This document shows, in pieces, positions 16,866 to 26,175 of a stretch of DNA of 64,000 nt. The DNA comes from Pseudoduganella albidiflava (GTDB lineage: Bacteria > Pseudomonadota > Gammaproteobacteria > Burkholderiales > Burkholderiaceae_D), in assembly GCF_004322755.1 (NCBI RefSeq), contig NZ_CP036401.1:3658001-3722000 (forward strand), in the 5' to 3' direction. The position numbers and the translations under genes were made by a program. How positions within the stretch are numbered: position 1 is the first letter of the stretch; each line of letters starts with the position of its first letter. Below the pieces are notes generated by a model. The model worked only from the letters and a program-made list of their open reading frames with translations. It searched no databases and was not told where the DNA came from.

Positions 16866-19559
16866 TTACTTCGGCAACGCGAGCTCCCCATCGACGCGCA
16901 GTGTCGCCTGCGTCACCTCGGCGAACTTCGGCTGGCCGCCGCCGGCGTACACGGTGTAGTCGCCGGCGCGGACAAAGCGGGCTCCCTTCGCATCGACCTG
17001 GGACTGCGCCCGGGCATCGAGCTCCATCGTCACCGTCCGGCTGCCGCCGGCTTTCACGTGGACGCGGCGGAAGCCGGCCAGCACCGGATTGGCGCGGTCG
17101 CCCGGCTTGGCCAGGTAGAGCTGCACCACCTCGTCGCTGTCGCGCTTGCCCGTGTTGCGCACCGTGACGGTGGCCTGGACCGCCTGCCCCGCCTTGACGC
17201 GCGTGGCCGACAGCTTCAGCGCGGCATAGCGGAAGCTGGTGTAGCTGAGGCCATGGCCGAACGGGTGCAGCACCGGCCCGTTGAAGTAGCGGTACGTGCG
17301 GTTCCGCATCGAGTAATCGGCGAACGGCGGCAGGTCCGCTTCGGAGCGCACGATCGTGTACGGCAGGCGCCCGGCGGGGCTGACCTGGCCGGCCAGCACG
17401 CGGGCGATGGCCGCGCCGCCGCCCTCGCCCGGATACCAGGCGTGCACGATGGCGTCGGCGTTCGCCTCCACCCAGGGGTCGGAGATCGGGCCGCCCGTCA
17501 GGTAGACCACCACCAGCGGCTTGCCGGTGGCCTTCACGGCTTCCAGCATGCGGCGCTGCGCGTCCGGCAGCGCCAGCGTGAGGCGGTCGCCGCCCCGGAA
17601 GCCGGGGAAGTCCACCTTCATTTCCTCGCCTTCCAGGTCGGGCGACAGGCCTACCAGCGCCACCGCGACGTCGCTCGCCCGGGCCGCGGCCACCGCGCCG
17701 TCCACCAGTGCATCGCGCGGCGCCACCCACTCGAGCGCGCTGTGGCGGTCGTTCTCGGTGCGCGCGTAATCGATGCGCACGCGGCGCGGCCGGGTGTCGT
17801 CGAACGTGAAGTGGATTTTTTCCATGCGCTGCTGGCAGTTGCCGGCCACGCACTCGGCCGTGTTGCCGCCGCCGATGCCGGCCTTTTCCGGCGAGACCAC
17901 CAGTTCGTCGTCGATCCATACCTTGATGTTCGGCAGCGGCCGGTCGCGCGGCACGATCATGCGAAAGCCCAGCTCGTACTGGCCCGGCTTGGGTGGCACC
18001 AGCACGCCGGTCCAGCGCACCGAGAACCGTTTCGGTTCGAAGCCCTGCGGGGCGCTGTGCTCGAAATTGAAGTTGATGACAGGGTCGATGCGCGTCATCT
18101 TCGGCTTGCCGGCAAATTCCAGGTTGTCGAAGTACTCGCCCCGCAGGCCGTGCTGACCGCTGTCCGCCGCCACTTTCAGGAACGTTTCCGGGATCGGCAT
18201 GCGCTTGCCATCGATCAGCGGCGCGCCGGCGGCATACGTCACGCGCGCGGCGCCGAACGCCTTGCGCAGCGCGTCGACCGGCAGCGTGGGATGCACGATG
18301 GTGCCGTTGTAGTTGCCTTCCAGGCTTTGCAGCAGCGCCGCGTTCGGCCCGATCACGGCGATGCGGGCCCCGGCGGCCAGCGGCAGCACGTTGCCGCCGT
18401 TCTTCAGCAGCACGATCGCTTCCTCGGCGGCCTGCTGCGCCAGCGCGCGGTGGGGGGGCGAGTTGATCGCGCTGTACGGCACCTTGTCCCAGGCGCTGCC
18501 GTCGAGGAGGCCCATGCGGATGCGCGCGGCCAGCAGGCGCACCAGCGAGGTGTCGATTTCCGCTTCGGTGATCAGCCCGCGGGTGACCGCTTCCGGCAGG
18601 CCCAGGTAGCTCCGGCCGCAGACCAGGTCCGTCCCCGCCTTGACCGCGGTGGCTGCCGCGTGAGGAATGTCGGGCGACGTCTTGTGGCCGGTCACCAGGT
18701 CGCTCACCGAATCGCAGTCCGACACGATGAAGCCCTGGAAGCCCCAGTCCTTGCGCACCAGGCCGTTCTGCAGCGGGTGGGCGCACATCGGGATGCCGTC
18801 CACCGCGTTATACGCGCACATCAGCGAATACGCCTTCGCATCGACGATCGCATTGCGGAACGCCGGCAGGTAGGTGTCTTCCAGGTCGAACGGCGACACG
18901 TCGACATTGAAGCTGTGGCGCTCGGGCTCGGGCCCGGAGTGCACCACGAAATGCTTCGGCGTGGCCACGCCCTTGTACAGCTTCGGGTCATTGCCCTGGA
19001 TGCCGCGGATGAACGCCATGCCCAGCTGGCCGGCCAGGTGCGGGTCTTCGCCGTAGGTTTCCTGGCCGCGGCCCCAGCGCGGGTCGCGATAGATATTGAT
19101 GTTGGGGGTCCAGTAATTGACGCCGAAGTAGCGCGCCGTGCCGCCCGCATCGCGCCGCAGCGCGGCGTTGAAGTTGGCGCGCCCTTCCAGCGCGATCGCA
19201 TCGGCCAGGCGCTCGGCCAGGGCGGTATCCCAGGTCGCCGCCAGGCCGATCGCCTGCGGGAACACGGTGGCATGGCCGGCCCGGGCCACGCCGTGCAGCA
19301 CTTCGTTCCACCAGTCGTAGCGCTTCAGGCCGAAGCGTTCGATGGCCGGCGCGGCGCTCTGCATCTGTTCGGCCTTTTCCCGCAGCGTCATGCGCGCGAC
19401 CAGGTCCCTGGCGCGCGCTTCGGGCGCCAGCGTGGCATCGCGATACGCGGGCGCGGCCCCGGCCGCGGCAAGGCCCGGCGCGCAGGCCAGCGCCACGGCG
19501 AACGGCATGGCGCGAAGTACGCGAACGGTGCTGGTGAAGGAACTGGCGGCGAGGTGCAT
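16866..19559 (-). CDS. Secreted GH3 glycosidase with PA14 domain, probable beta-xylosidase/glucosidase
   Basis: The protein has 897 residues. It has a signal peptide (about 1-33), a GH3 N-terminal barrel (about 35-330) with nucleophile Asp281 in VSDCDSV, and a C-terminal sandwich split by a PA14 insertion (about 460-600, GLRGEYFDNLEF). A final fibronectin-type III-like domain follows (about 790-870). The SDCD variant at the nucleophile, instead of SDW, is common in xylosidases of this family. It should release xylose or glucose from oligosaccharides in the periplasm. The ATG at 19559 is chosen because AGGAG lies 4 nt upstream; a longer frame to 19646 has neither this nor a better signal sequence. 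It is convergent with the GH2-like gene. Confidence 0.9.
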   Translation of the reverse strand: MHLAASSFTSTVRVLRAMPFAVALACAPGLAAAGAAPAYRDATLAPEARARDLVARMTLREKAEQMQSAAPAIERFGLKRYDWWNEVLHGVARAGHATVFPQAIGLAATWDTALAERLADAIALEGRANFNAALRRDAGGTARYFGVNYWTPNINIYRDPRWGRGQETYGEDPHLAGQLGMAFIRGIQGNDPKLYKGVATPKHFVVHSGPEPERHSFNVDVSPFDLEDTYLPAFRNAIVDAKAYSLMCAYNAVDGIPMCAHPLQNGLVRKDWGFQGFIVSDCDSVSDLVTGHKTSPDIPHAAATAVKAGTDLVCGRSYLGLPEAVTRGLITEAEIDTSLVRLLAARIRMGLLDGSAWDKVPYSAINSPPHRALAQQAAEEAIVLLKNGGNVLPLAAGARIAVIGPNAALLQSLEGNYNGTIVHPTLPVDALRKAFGAARVTYAAGAPLIDGKRMPIPETFLKVAADSGQHGLRGEYFDNLEFAGKPKMTRIDPVINFNFEHSAPQGFEPKRFSVRWTGVLVPPKPGQYELGFRMIVPRDRPLPNIKVWIDDELVVSPEKAGIGGGNTAECVAGNCQQRMEKIHFTFDDTRPRRVRIDYARTENDRHSALEWVAPRDALVDGAVAAARASDVAVALVGLSPDLEGEEMKVDFPGFRGGDRLTLALPDAQRRMLEAVKATGKPLVVVYLTGGPISDPWVEANADAIVHAWYPGEGGGAAIARVLAGQVSPAGRLPYTIVRSEADLPPFADYSMRNRTYRYFNGPVLHPFGHGLSYTSFRYAALKLSATRVKAGQAVQATVTVRNTGKRDSDEVVQLYLAKPGDRANPVLAGFRRVHVKAGGSRTVTMELDARAQSQVDAKGARFVRAGDYTVYAGGGQPKFAEVTQATLRVDGELALPK

Positions 19560-19659
19560 GGGTCTCCTGTACGGTCTGTCGTTGAATTGCCGGGTTGCCG
19601 CAATTCTGCAGGCCATCAGGTGCCGCCGCAATGTGAAAATCGCCAACGGCCCGACGTTT

Positions 19660-20046
19660 TTACGCCTCCGTCACCGCTGCGCCCTCGGCCGCCGGTACCT
19701 CGTCCGCGCTGAAGTACACGGGCAATCCCAGTTCGCGCGCCTGCCGCACATCGCCATCGGCGCCGCGCGAGGCACCGGGAATCCGGTAGACGGCATCGCA
19801 CTGCGCGATCACCCGCCGCGCCACGCCGTACAGGAAGTCCGACGGCACGTACTCCGCGACCCGTCCATGCCCGGCATGCTGGGCCAGCGGCAGCGCCAGC
19901 CATTCGCCGATCAGCGGCACGTGGCCCTTTTCATAGACTTGCCACGCAGCCTGCTCGAGCGCGTGGAGGTTGCGCGCAATGCGCTGCAGGTCGCCCTCGG
20001 TACCGCTGCGGTACGGGCCGGCAATCAGGATCGTCATCGGTTTCAT
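19660..20046 (-). CDS. DUF4406 domain protein (nucleoside deoxyribosyltransferase-like fold)
   Basis: This 128-residue protein begins MKPMTILIAGPYRSGT, a phosphate-binding-like loop typical of DUF4406 and nucleoside 2-deoxyribosyltransferase-like proteins. It continues with NLHALEQAAWQVYEKGHVPLIGEW and CDAVYRIPGASRGADGDVRQARELGLPVYF, the 'R.pG.S.GAd.Ev..A...g.pv' motif of this fold. It is probably cytoplasmic. The reaction is unknown; a role in nucleotide or NAD-derivative metabolism is inferred only from the fold. It stands alone behind a region of CACGTTT repeats. Confidence 0.8.
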   Translation of the reverse strand: MKPMTILIAGPYRSGTEGDLQRIARNLHALEQAAWQVYEKGHVPLIGEWLALPLAQHAGHGRVAEYVPSDFLYGVARRVIAQCDAVYRIPGASRGADGDVRQARELGLPVYFSADEVPAAEGAAVTEA

Positions 20047-20080
20047 GTCGTACTCTCCATCGAATCAGGGAAGCACGATA

Positions 20081-20120
20081 TTACACGTTTTATCACGGTC
20101 CTGCACGTTTTTACACGTTT
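20081..20120. promoter_or_regulatory. CACGTTT direct repeats upstream of the DUF4406 gene
   Basis: TTACACGTTT occurs at 20081-20090 and 20111-20120, with a related TGCACGTTT at 20102-20110. They lie 35-75 bp upstream of the DUF4406 start, in the position of a promoter and operator. No clear -10/-35 pair was found. Confidence 0.45.
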
Positions 20121-20131
20121 ACTGCGCCCTG

Positions 20132-21799
20132 CTATGCTTTTGCACGCTCCTGCACGACTCCGCGTGAAACGAATTCCTCATGCCCCCGTACACTGGCGAG
20201 CTTTTCCGCGCCGAACACGTTGACCGCATAGCCGTTGCGGCCGGACGCCTTTACGCCGTACAGCGCATAGTCGGCCGACTGCATGATCGCGTCGGCGTTC
20301 GTCGGCATGCTCGTGATGGCGATGCCCACGCTGGCCGTCACGTGGAGCGCCGTGTCGCCGACCTGGAACGGCGCTTCCATCGCCGCCAGGATCCTGCCGC
20401 CCAGCTGGTGCGCCTCGCCGGCGCCGCGCACCTGTTCGTAGACCACCACGAATTCGTCGCCAGCCAGGCGTGCCACGGTATCGGTGCAGCGTACCGCTCC
20501 CTGCAGCCGGCGCGCGAACTCCACCAGCACCGCGTCGCCGGCGGCATGGCCATGGCCGTCGTTGATGCTCTTGAAGCGGTCGATATCGAGGAAGGCCACC
20601 GCCACCGACTCGCCGGAGCGGCGCGCGCGCGCCAGCGCCGCCGGCAGGAACTGGTCGAACATGCGGCGGTTGTGGGTGCCCGTCAGCACATCGGTCGTGG
20701 CCAGCCGGTGCAGGTCGTCCGCGGCCTGCTTGCGGCTGTGCGACAGCCGGTACAGCGCCCGGCTCAGCACGCCGAATTCATCGGCGTGGTCGACATTGAA
20801 CGCGCTGATGTCGGTGGCGCCCGCATCGATCGATTCGACCACGCCCTGCAGCGCTTCCAGCGGTTCCATCAGCACCTTGACGAGGCCCCAGCCGAAGATG
20901 CCCGCCATGGCCGTGAACAGGCCGGCCGCGCCCAGCGCGTTGAACCACACCGACGCCATCGGCGCGAACGCATCGCGCAGCGGATACGACACGGCCACTG
21001 TCCAGTCGGCATGGCGCAGGCGCTTCCACGCCACCAGCGATGGCTCCTTGCCGTCGAGGATATCGGCGCGCCAGCCTTCCGGGCCGGCCAGCGGGGCGGC
21101 GACGGCCGGCATCTCGTCGGCCGAAGGCTGCGTCAGGATCAGTTCCTTGCGGGGGTGGTGGATCACGGTGCCGTCGTTGGCGATGATGAACAGGTAACCC
21201 TGCTCGCGGGTGCGCAGCGCCTCGACCTGGGCGGCAAAGGCCGGGCGCAGCAGGTCCAGGCCGCCGACCAGCACCGCGAAGACGTTGCCGCGCGCATCGG
21301 ACAGCGGCTGTGCCACCGAGACCACCGGGCGACCCGACAGCACACTGCGGAACGGCGCCGAGATCACGCTGTCGCGGGTGCGCAGCGCCTCCTGGAAGTA
21401 AGGCCGCGTACTGACGTTGATCACCTTGTCGCGCCGGTTCTTCAGGCTGGACACCAGGTCGCCGCGCGCATCGAAGGCGACGATGTTGACGAATTCATCC
21501 CGCAGGCCCGGATGCGATTCCAGCAGGGCCTGCACGTCGCGCGCACCCAGATTGCGCGACAGCGCTTCCTCGGCAATGCTGCGCAGCACGTTCTGCTTGG
21601 TACGCAGGTCGTTGTCCAGGTAGGCGGCGGCGCCGGACAGCGCCGAGATTTCCTGGCGCGCGATCATGCGCTGGATCTGCGATTCCGCGATCAGCAGCGA
21701 GATGCCGCACACGCCGATGGCGGCGATGAGCACCATCGAGGCCACCAGGGCGGAGACCTTGAACCTGAAGCTGGTGAAATGTGAGGCGGCCGATAACAC
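20132..21799 (-). CDS. dCACHE-HAMP diguanylate cyclase (GGDEF)
   Basis: The protein has about 555 residues. It has TM1 (about 12-35), a large periplasmic double-CACHE sensor (about 40-285, with RPYFQEAL and GRPVVSVAQPLSDARGNVFAVLVGG), TM2 (about 288-312), a HAMP-like linker and a GGDEF domain. The signature is AGDEF (446-450), a tolerated variant, with an RxxD inhibitory site (RCTD). It should produce cyclic di-GMP in response to a small periplasmic ligand. The start is placed at a GTG (21799) with AGGGAG 5 nt upstream; an ATG at 21880 would add 27 residues with no membrane or signal features. It is divergent from the hybrid kinase gene. Confidence 0.88.
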   Translation of the reverse strand: MLSAASHFTSFRFKVSALVASMVLIAAIGVCGISLLIAESQIQRMIARQEISALSGAAAYLDNDLRTKQNVLRSIAEEALSRNLGARDVQALLESHPGLRDEFVNIVAFDARGDLVSSLKNRRDKVINVSTRPYFQEALRTRDSVISAPFRSVLSGRPVVSVAQPLSDARGNVFAVLVGGLDLLRPAFAAQVEALRTREQGYLFIIANDGTVIHHPRKELILTQPSADEMPAVAAPLAGPEGWRADILDGKEPSLVAWKRLRHADWTVAVSYPLRDAFAPMASVWFNALGAAGLFTAMAGIFGWGLVKVLMEPLEALQGVVESIDAGATDISAFNVDHADEFGVLSRALYRLSHSRKQAADDLHRLATTDVLTGTHNRRMFDQFLPAALARARRSGESVAVAFLDIDRFKSINDGHGHAAGDAVLVEFARRLQGAVRCTDTVARLAGDEFVVVYEQVRGAGEAHQLGGRILAAMEAPFQVGDTALHVTASVGIAITSMPTNADAIMQSADYALYGVKASGRNGYAVNVFGAEKLASVRGHEEFVSRGVVQERAKA

Positions 21800-22071
21800 G
21801 GCAACTCCCTGGCGCACGAAGACGCGACGATCGGTGATCCGGCGGGGAATTGGGCCAGGACGGCAAGCCGCGCGTGGCATGGGCGCGGAATTGCAACTGG
21901 GTAATTATAGCGTTGGCACGGCCCCGGATGCTCGAACGAAATCGTGATGTTGCCGAGTTACAACGAATATAACGGTCAAGGCAGCTCATGGATATGCCGC
22001 ACAACCATGAAATGCAGCGTTGAACCAACTCAGGCATCATGCAGGCAACACCGGGAGGAGACAGACACCGC

Positions 22072-25000
22072 ATGGAGACGCGTTCCGGACCGCTCATGGC
22101 CCACGCCGGCAGGATCGTGCTGTGCACGCTCGCGTACCTGGCTGGGGCAGCCATCTGCATTCTCGTCTCCGTCCCCACGGGGAACAACAGCCCGGTGTGG
22201 CTGCCGACCGGCATCGCACTGGCCGCGGTGCTGCGCTTCGGGTGGCCGATACTGCCCGGCGTGGCGGCCGGCGCCTTCCTGGTCAACCTGTACCTGATGG
22301 CCAATGGCTCGGGGCCGGGCGCGCTGCATGTCGCCGCGGCGCTCGGCATCGCCGCCGGCAATACGCTGGCCGCGGCGGCGGGTGCCTGGCTGATCCGGCG
22401 CGGCTCCCGCGCCCTGCGCCGCGACAGCCCCCTGGTGATCTACGGCTACGTGCTGGTCGCGGCGGTGGCGGCGATGATCGGCGCGGCGCCCGGCGGTTGC
22501 GTGCACGCCCTCGCCGGGCGGATCGCGTGGAGCGGGGTGGTCCCGGTCATCACGCTGTGGTGGCTGGGCAATGTCATGGCGATCCTGCTGGTGACGCCGC
22601 TGCTGTCGGCCTGGAGCTCGCGCCACGCCTTGCGCACGCTGCGACCGCCCCGCGCGGCGTGCTGGCTGGCCCTGCTGCTGGGAACGATGGCGCTGGCCAC
22701 CCTGGTCCTGTACCGGGTGGCGCCGCAGCCATGGCAGGCACTGGCGCCATGGCTGCTGCTGGCGCCGGCGATCGGTGCCGCCTACCTGTTCGGTGCACCC
22801 GGTGGTTCCGCCGCCGCCGCGATCGCCGCGGCCGGCGCGATCGCCGCCACGCTGGGTGGTGCCGGGCCGTTCGCCACCCGCGACCAGTTCCATTCGCTGC
22901 TCGGCCTGGACATCTACCTGGCATTGCTGGGCATGGCGACCATGCTCGTGACCAATACCGCGGCCGGCCACCACCGCCCGGCGACGGATACGCGGCCGGG
23001 GCGCTGGCCGGTCGGCACCCTGGCGCTGTGCCTGGGCATCACGGCGGCCGCCTGGCATGCGGTCGGCCGGCAGGCCGAGTTCCGCACCCGCGAGCGCTTC
23101 GACGCGATCATCGACCTCACATGGCAGCAGATGGACTACCGGATGGCCAACTACCGCCGCATGCTGATGGCCGGCAAAGCCTTCTTCGAAGGGTCGGACG
23201 ACGTTTCCGAAGCGGAGTGGAATGCCTACGTGGCCAATTTCGACGTGGAACGGGCATTTCCCGGCACGCTGGGCCTGGGTTTCGCCGCCTGGCTGCGCTC
23301 CCCCGGCGAGGCCGCCGCGCACCTGGAGCAACAGCGCTCGCGCCGCGCGGCCTACCGCATCTGGCCGGAACCGGTGCGCTGGCCGGTGGCCGCCGTCACG
23401 TACCTGGCGCCGCCCAACGTGCCGAACGAGCGCCCCATCGGCTACGACATGATGTCCGAGATCAACCGCCAGCACGCGCTGGAGGGGGCCGTCGCGAGCG
23501 CCGGGATCGGCAGCACGGGCACCATCGGCCTGGTGCATGACATCGGCAAGGGCGGACGGCATGGCTTCCTGATGTTCATGCCGCTGTACCACCGCGGCGC
23601 GCCGACCGGATCGGCCGCGGACCGCGAGGCGGCGCTGCGCGGCTTCATCTACAGCCCGTTCCGGGTGCGCGACATGGTCGACAGCCTGCTCGGCAGGCAC
23701 GACGCGTTCGCGCTGCGCATCACCGACCTGCATCCGGCATCGCGGGGACGGGAAATCTATCGCAGCGCCAGTCCTGGCAACGACACCGGCAACGGCGGCA
23801 GCGACGCCGGCGCGCAGGAATCGCGCTACGTGAAACCGCTGGCGGCCGTGCGGACGCTGGCGATCGACGAGGCCGGGCACCGCTGGCAGCTGGAATTCAC
23901 CGCCAGTGCCCGCTTCGAATCCGGCATCGACCGGCAGGGCCCGCTGCTGACGCTGGGCCTGGGCGCGCTGATCAGCTTCCTGCTGTTCAGTATCGTGCGC
24001 GGCCTCGCCTCGACGCGCGCGCGGGCGCTGCAGATGGCCCAGCAGATCACCCGCGAGCTGCAACTGCAGCAGCGCGCGGTGCGCCAGAGCGAGGAACGCT
24101 TCCGCCTGTTCACGGCCAGCGTGCGCAGCCACGCCATCATCTTCCTCGATGCCGCCGGCCGCGTGGAGGCGTGGAACGACGGCGCCGCCAACCTGTTCGG
24201 CCACGCGGACGGCGAGGCGATCGGCCGCGCACTCGACCTGTGGGCCGACCCGGAACGGGGCCGCGCGCTGCTGGCCGAGGCGGCGGCCGGCGACAGCGCC
24301 ACCGCCGTCACGGAACTGGTGCGCAAGGATGGCACCCGCTTCACCGGGGAACTGCAACTGACGGCCGTGCGGCGCGACGGCGTGCCGACCGGCTTCGCCT
24401 GCATCGTGCGCGACGTGACGGCCGCACGCGAGGCCGAGGAACAATTGCGGCAGGCGGTGGCGATCGCGCAGAGCGCCAGCCGGGCCAAGAGCGCCTTCGT
24501 GGCCAACATGAGCCATGAACTGCGCACGCCGATGAATGGCGTGCTGGGCATCGCCGCCCTGCTGGAACGCGGCGCGCTGGACAAGGAACAGCGCGACCTG
24601 CTGCGGATGATCCGCAGCTCCGGCGAAACGCTGCTGGCGGTGCTGAACGATATTCTCGACTTTTCCAAGATCGAGGCCGGCAAGGTCGACCTGCACCCGG
24701 AAGCGGTGGCCCTGGACGACGTGGCCCTGGCGTGCGCCCGCCTGATGGCCGTCAACGGCGGCGGCCGGCTGCGCGTGCTGGTCGACGTGGCGCCGGCGCT
24801 GCCGCCCACGATCGTGGCCGATGCGCTGCGGCTGGAGCAGATCCTGACGAACCTGATCGGCAACGCCCTGAAATTCACCACGCACGGCGCCGTCGAATGC
24901 CGCTTCGTGCGCGCCGCGCTGGAGGGCGCGCCGGCGCTGAGGGTGGATGTCGCCGACACCGGCATCGGCATCGACCCGGAGCAGCAGAAGCGGCTGTTTT

Positions 25001-25992
25001 CCGCGTTTGCCCAGGCCGATGCGTCGACCACGCGGCGCTTCGGCGGCACCGGCCTCGGCCTGACGATCGCGCGCAGCCTGGCCAGCCTGATGGGCGGCAC
25101 GCTGGAGGTGGCCAGCATGCCCGGCGCCGGCAGCACGTTTACCCTGACAGTGCCGCTGCAGGAGGCCGCCGCGCCGGACCGCTACGCCCTGGCGCCCGAG
25201 CACCAGTCGCTGTCCGTGCTGCTGTGCGAACCGGAAACGCGGACGGTGTCGGCGCTGGCCAATGCCACGGCGCGCTGGGGCTGGCACCTGCACATCGCCC
25301 ACGATCCGGCGCGCGTGGGCCTGCTGCTGGCGGTGCCGGGCGCATTGCCCTGGGACCTGGCCATCGTCGGCCCCGGCATCGATGGCGCCCAGGTGATCGC
25401 CGCGCTGGCCGCGCGGCGTGCGCAGCTTCCGCCCGGCTTCGCGCTGATCCGCATCCTGGCCGGCTTCGACCTGCCAGCCGGCGATACGGCGGTGCCCTTC
25501 CCCGTCGCGGTCGTGCATGCGCCGGCCACCCGCGCCGCGCTGCATGCCGCGCTACTGGAAGCGCGCTCGCGGCCCGAACCGGCACCACCTCCGGTGGCCG
25601 ACGATGGCGTCGCGCCGCTGGCCGGCATGCGCGTGCTGCTGGCCGAGGACAATCCCATCAACCAGACGGTGGCCGTGGCCCTGCTCGACTACGCCGGCGC
25701 GGCCGTCACCGTGGCCGGCGATGGCGCCGCGGCGCTGGCCCGGCTGGAACAGGACCCGGCCGGCTTCGACATCGTGCTGATGGACGTGCAGATGCCCGTA
25801 CTGGACGGGCTGGCCGCCACGCGCGAGATCCGCGACAGGCTGCGGCTGGCGGTGCCGGTGGTGGCGATGACCGCCGGCGTCACGCAGGAAGAACGCGATG
25901 CCTGCAACGCGGCGGGCATGGATGCGTTCATCGCCAAGCCGATCGACGAGGGGGAACTGGTGGACATGCTGCGCAGGTATCGGCGAAGCTGA
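22072..25992 (+). CDS. MASE1-CHASE-PAS hybrid sensor histidine kinase
   Basis: The protein has about 1306 residues. It has a MASE1 membrane domain of about eight helices (10-310), a periplasmic CHASE domain (about 340-600), TM, and PAS (about 670-790). HisKA (phospho-acceptor H815 in MSHELRTP) and HATPase follow (N box NLIGNALKF, G boxes DTGIGI and GTGLGL). A degenerate receiver comes next (about 1035-1165), then a canonical receiver with Asp1238 (LMDVQMP) and Lys in AKPID. It has no output domain, so it probably passes phosphate to a separate protein. The ATG at 22072 follows GGAGGAGA; an ATG 33 nt upstream is possible. It is monocistronic, divergent from the dCACHE-GGDEF gene. Confidence 0.9.
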   Translation: METRSGPLMAHAGRIVLCTLAYLAGAAICILVSVPTGNNSPVWLPTGIALAAVLRFGWPILPGVAAGAFLVNLYLMANGSGPGALHVAAALGIAAGNTLAAAAGAWLIRRGSRALRRDSPLVIYGYVLVAAVAAMIGAAPGGCVHALAGRIAWSGVVPVITLWWLGNVMAILLVTPLLSAWSSRHALRTLRPPRAACWLALLLGTMALATLVLYRVAPQPWQALAPWLLLAPAIGAAYLFGAPGGSAAAAIAAAGAIAATLGGAGPFATRDQFHSLLGLDIYLALLGMATMLVTNTAAGHHRPATDTRPGRWPVGTLALCLGITAAAWHAVGRQAEFRTRERFDAIIDLTWQQMDYRMANYRRMLMAGKAFFEGSDDVSEAEWNAYVANFDVERAFPGTLGLGFAAWLRSPGEAAAHLEQQRSRRAAYRIWPEPVRWPVAAVTYLAPPNVPNERPIGYDMMSEINRQHALEGAVASAGIGSTGTIGLVHDIGKGGRHGFLMFMPLYHRGAPTGSAADREAALRGFIYSPFRVRDMVDSLLGRHDAFALRITDLHPASRGREIYRSASPGNDTGNGGSDAGAQESRYVKPLAAVRTLAIDEAGHRWQLEFTASARFESGIDRQGPLLTLGLGALISFLLFSIVRGLASTRARALQMAQQITRELQLQQRAVRQSEERFRLFTASVRSHAIIFLDAAGRVEAWNDGAANLFGHADGEAIGRALDLWADPERGRALLAEAAAGDSATAVTELVRKDGTRFTGELQLTAVRRDGVPTGFACIVRDVTAAREAEEQLRQAVAIAQSASRAKSAFVANMSHELRTPMNGVLGIAALLERGALDKEQRDLLRMIRSSGETLLAVLNDILDFSKIEAGKVDLHPEAVALDDVALACARLMAVNGGGRLRVLVDVAPALPPTIVADALRLEQILTNLIGNALKFTTHGAVECRFVRAALEGAPALRVDVADTGIGIDPEQQKRLFSAFAQADASTTRRFGGTGLGLTIARSLASLMGGTLEVASMPGAGSTFTLTVPLQEAAAPDRYALAPEHQSLSVLLCEPETRTVSALANATARWGWHLHIAHDPARVGLLLAVPGALPWDLAIVGPGIDGAQVIAALAARRAQLPPGFALIRILAGFDLPAGDTAVPFPVAVVHAPATRAALHAALLEARSRPEPAPPPVADDGVAPLAGMRVLLAEDNPINQTVAVALLDYAGAAVTVAGDGAAALARLEQDPAGFDIVLMDVQMPVLDGLAATREIRDRLRLAVPVVAMTAGVTQEERDACNAAGMDAFIAKPIDEGELVDMLRRYRRS

Positions 25993-26017
25993 CTTTCATG
26001 CACGGCAGGAGAGGTTT

Positions 26018-26155
26018 GGTGTCGTACATTTTTTCCGGGCGATCTTTCCGGAAAATGTGTCCGGCACCGGTGTCCGCCAGCACACCGGAACGCCGGCAAG
26101 CACCGGTGTCCGACACTTTTCCTGGATAAAAAGTCCAGGAAAAATGTCCGACACC
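26018..26155. repeat. Paired-hairpin repeat between convergent genes
   Basis: Two imperfect inverted repeats stand side by side. Arm 26018-26038 pairs with 26048-26068 (21 bp), and arm 26105-26126 pairs with 26134-26155 (22 bp, two mismatches, 8-nt loop). Both share a GGTGTCNNACA...TTTTCC arm sequence, so the element is an internal duplication. It lies between the kinase and GntR stop codons, where it could act as a two-way terminator. Confidence 0.75.
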
Positions 26156-26175
26156 AGCGGTATTGCCGCCGCGTG

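Noticed and set aside
22030..25545. Minus-strand ORF of 1171 codons opposite the hybrid kinase
   Set aside because: High-GC shadow frame with Arg/His/Gln-rich low-complexity composition; the plus frame has clear MASE1, CHASE, HisKA and receiver motifs.
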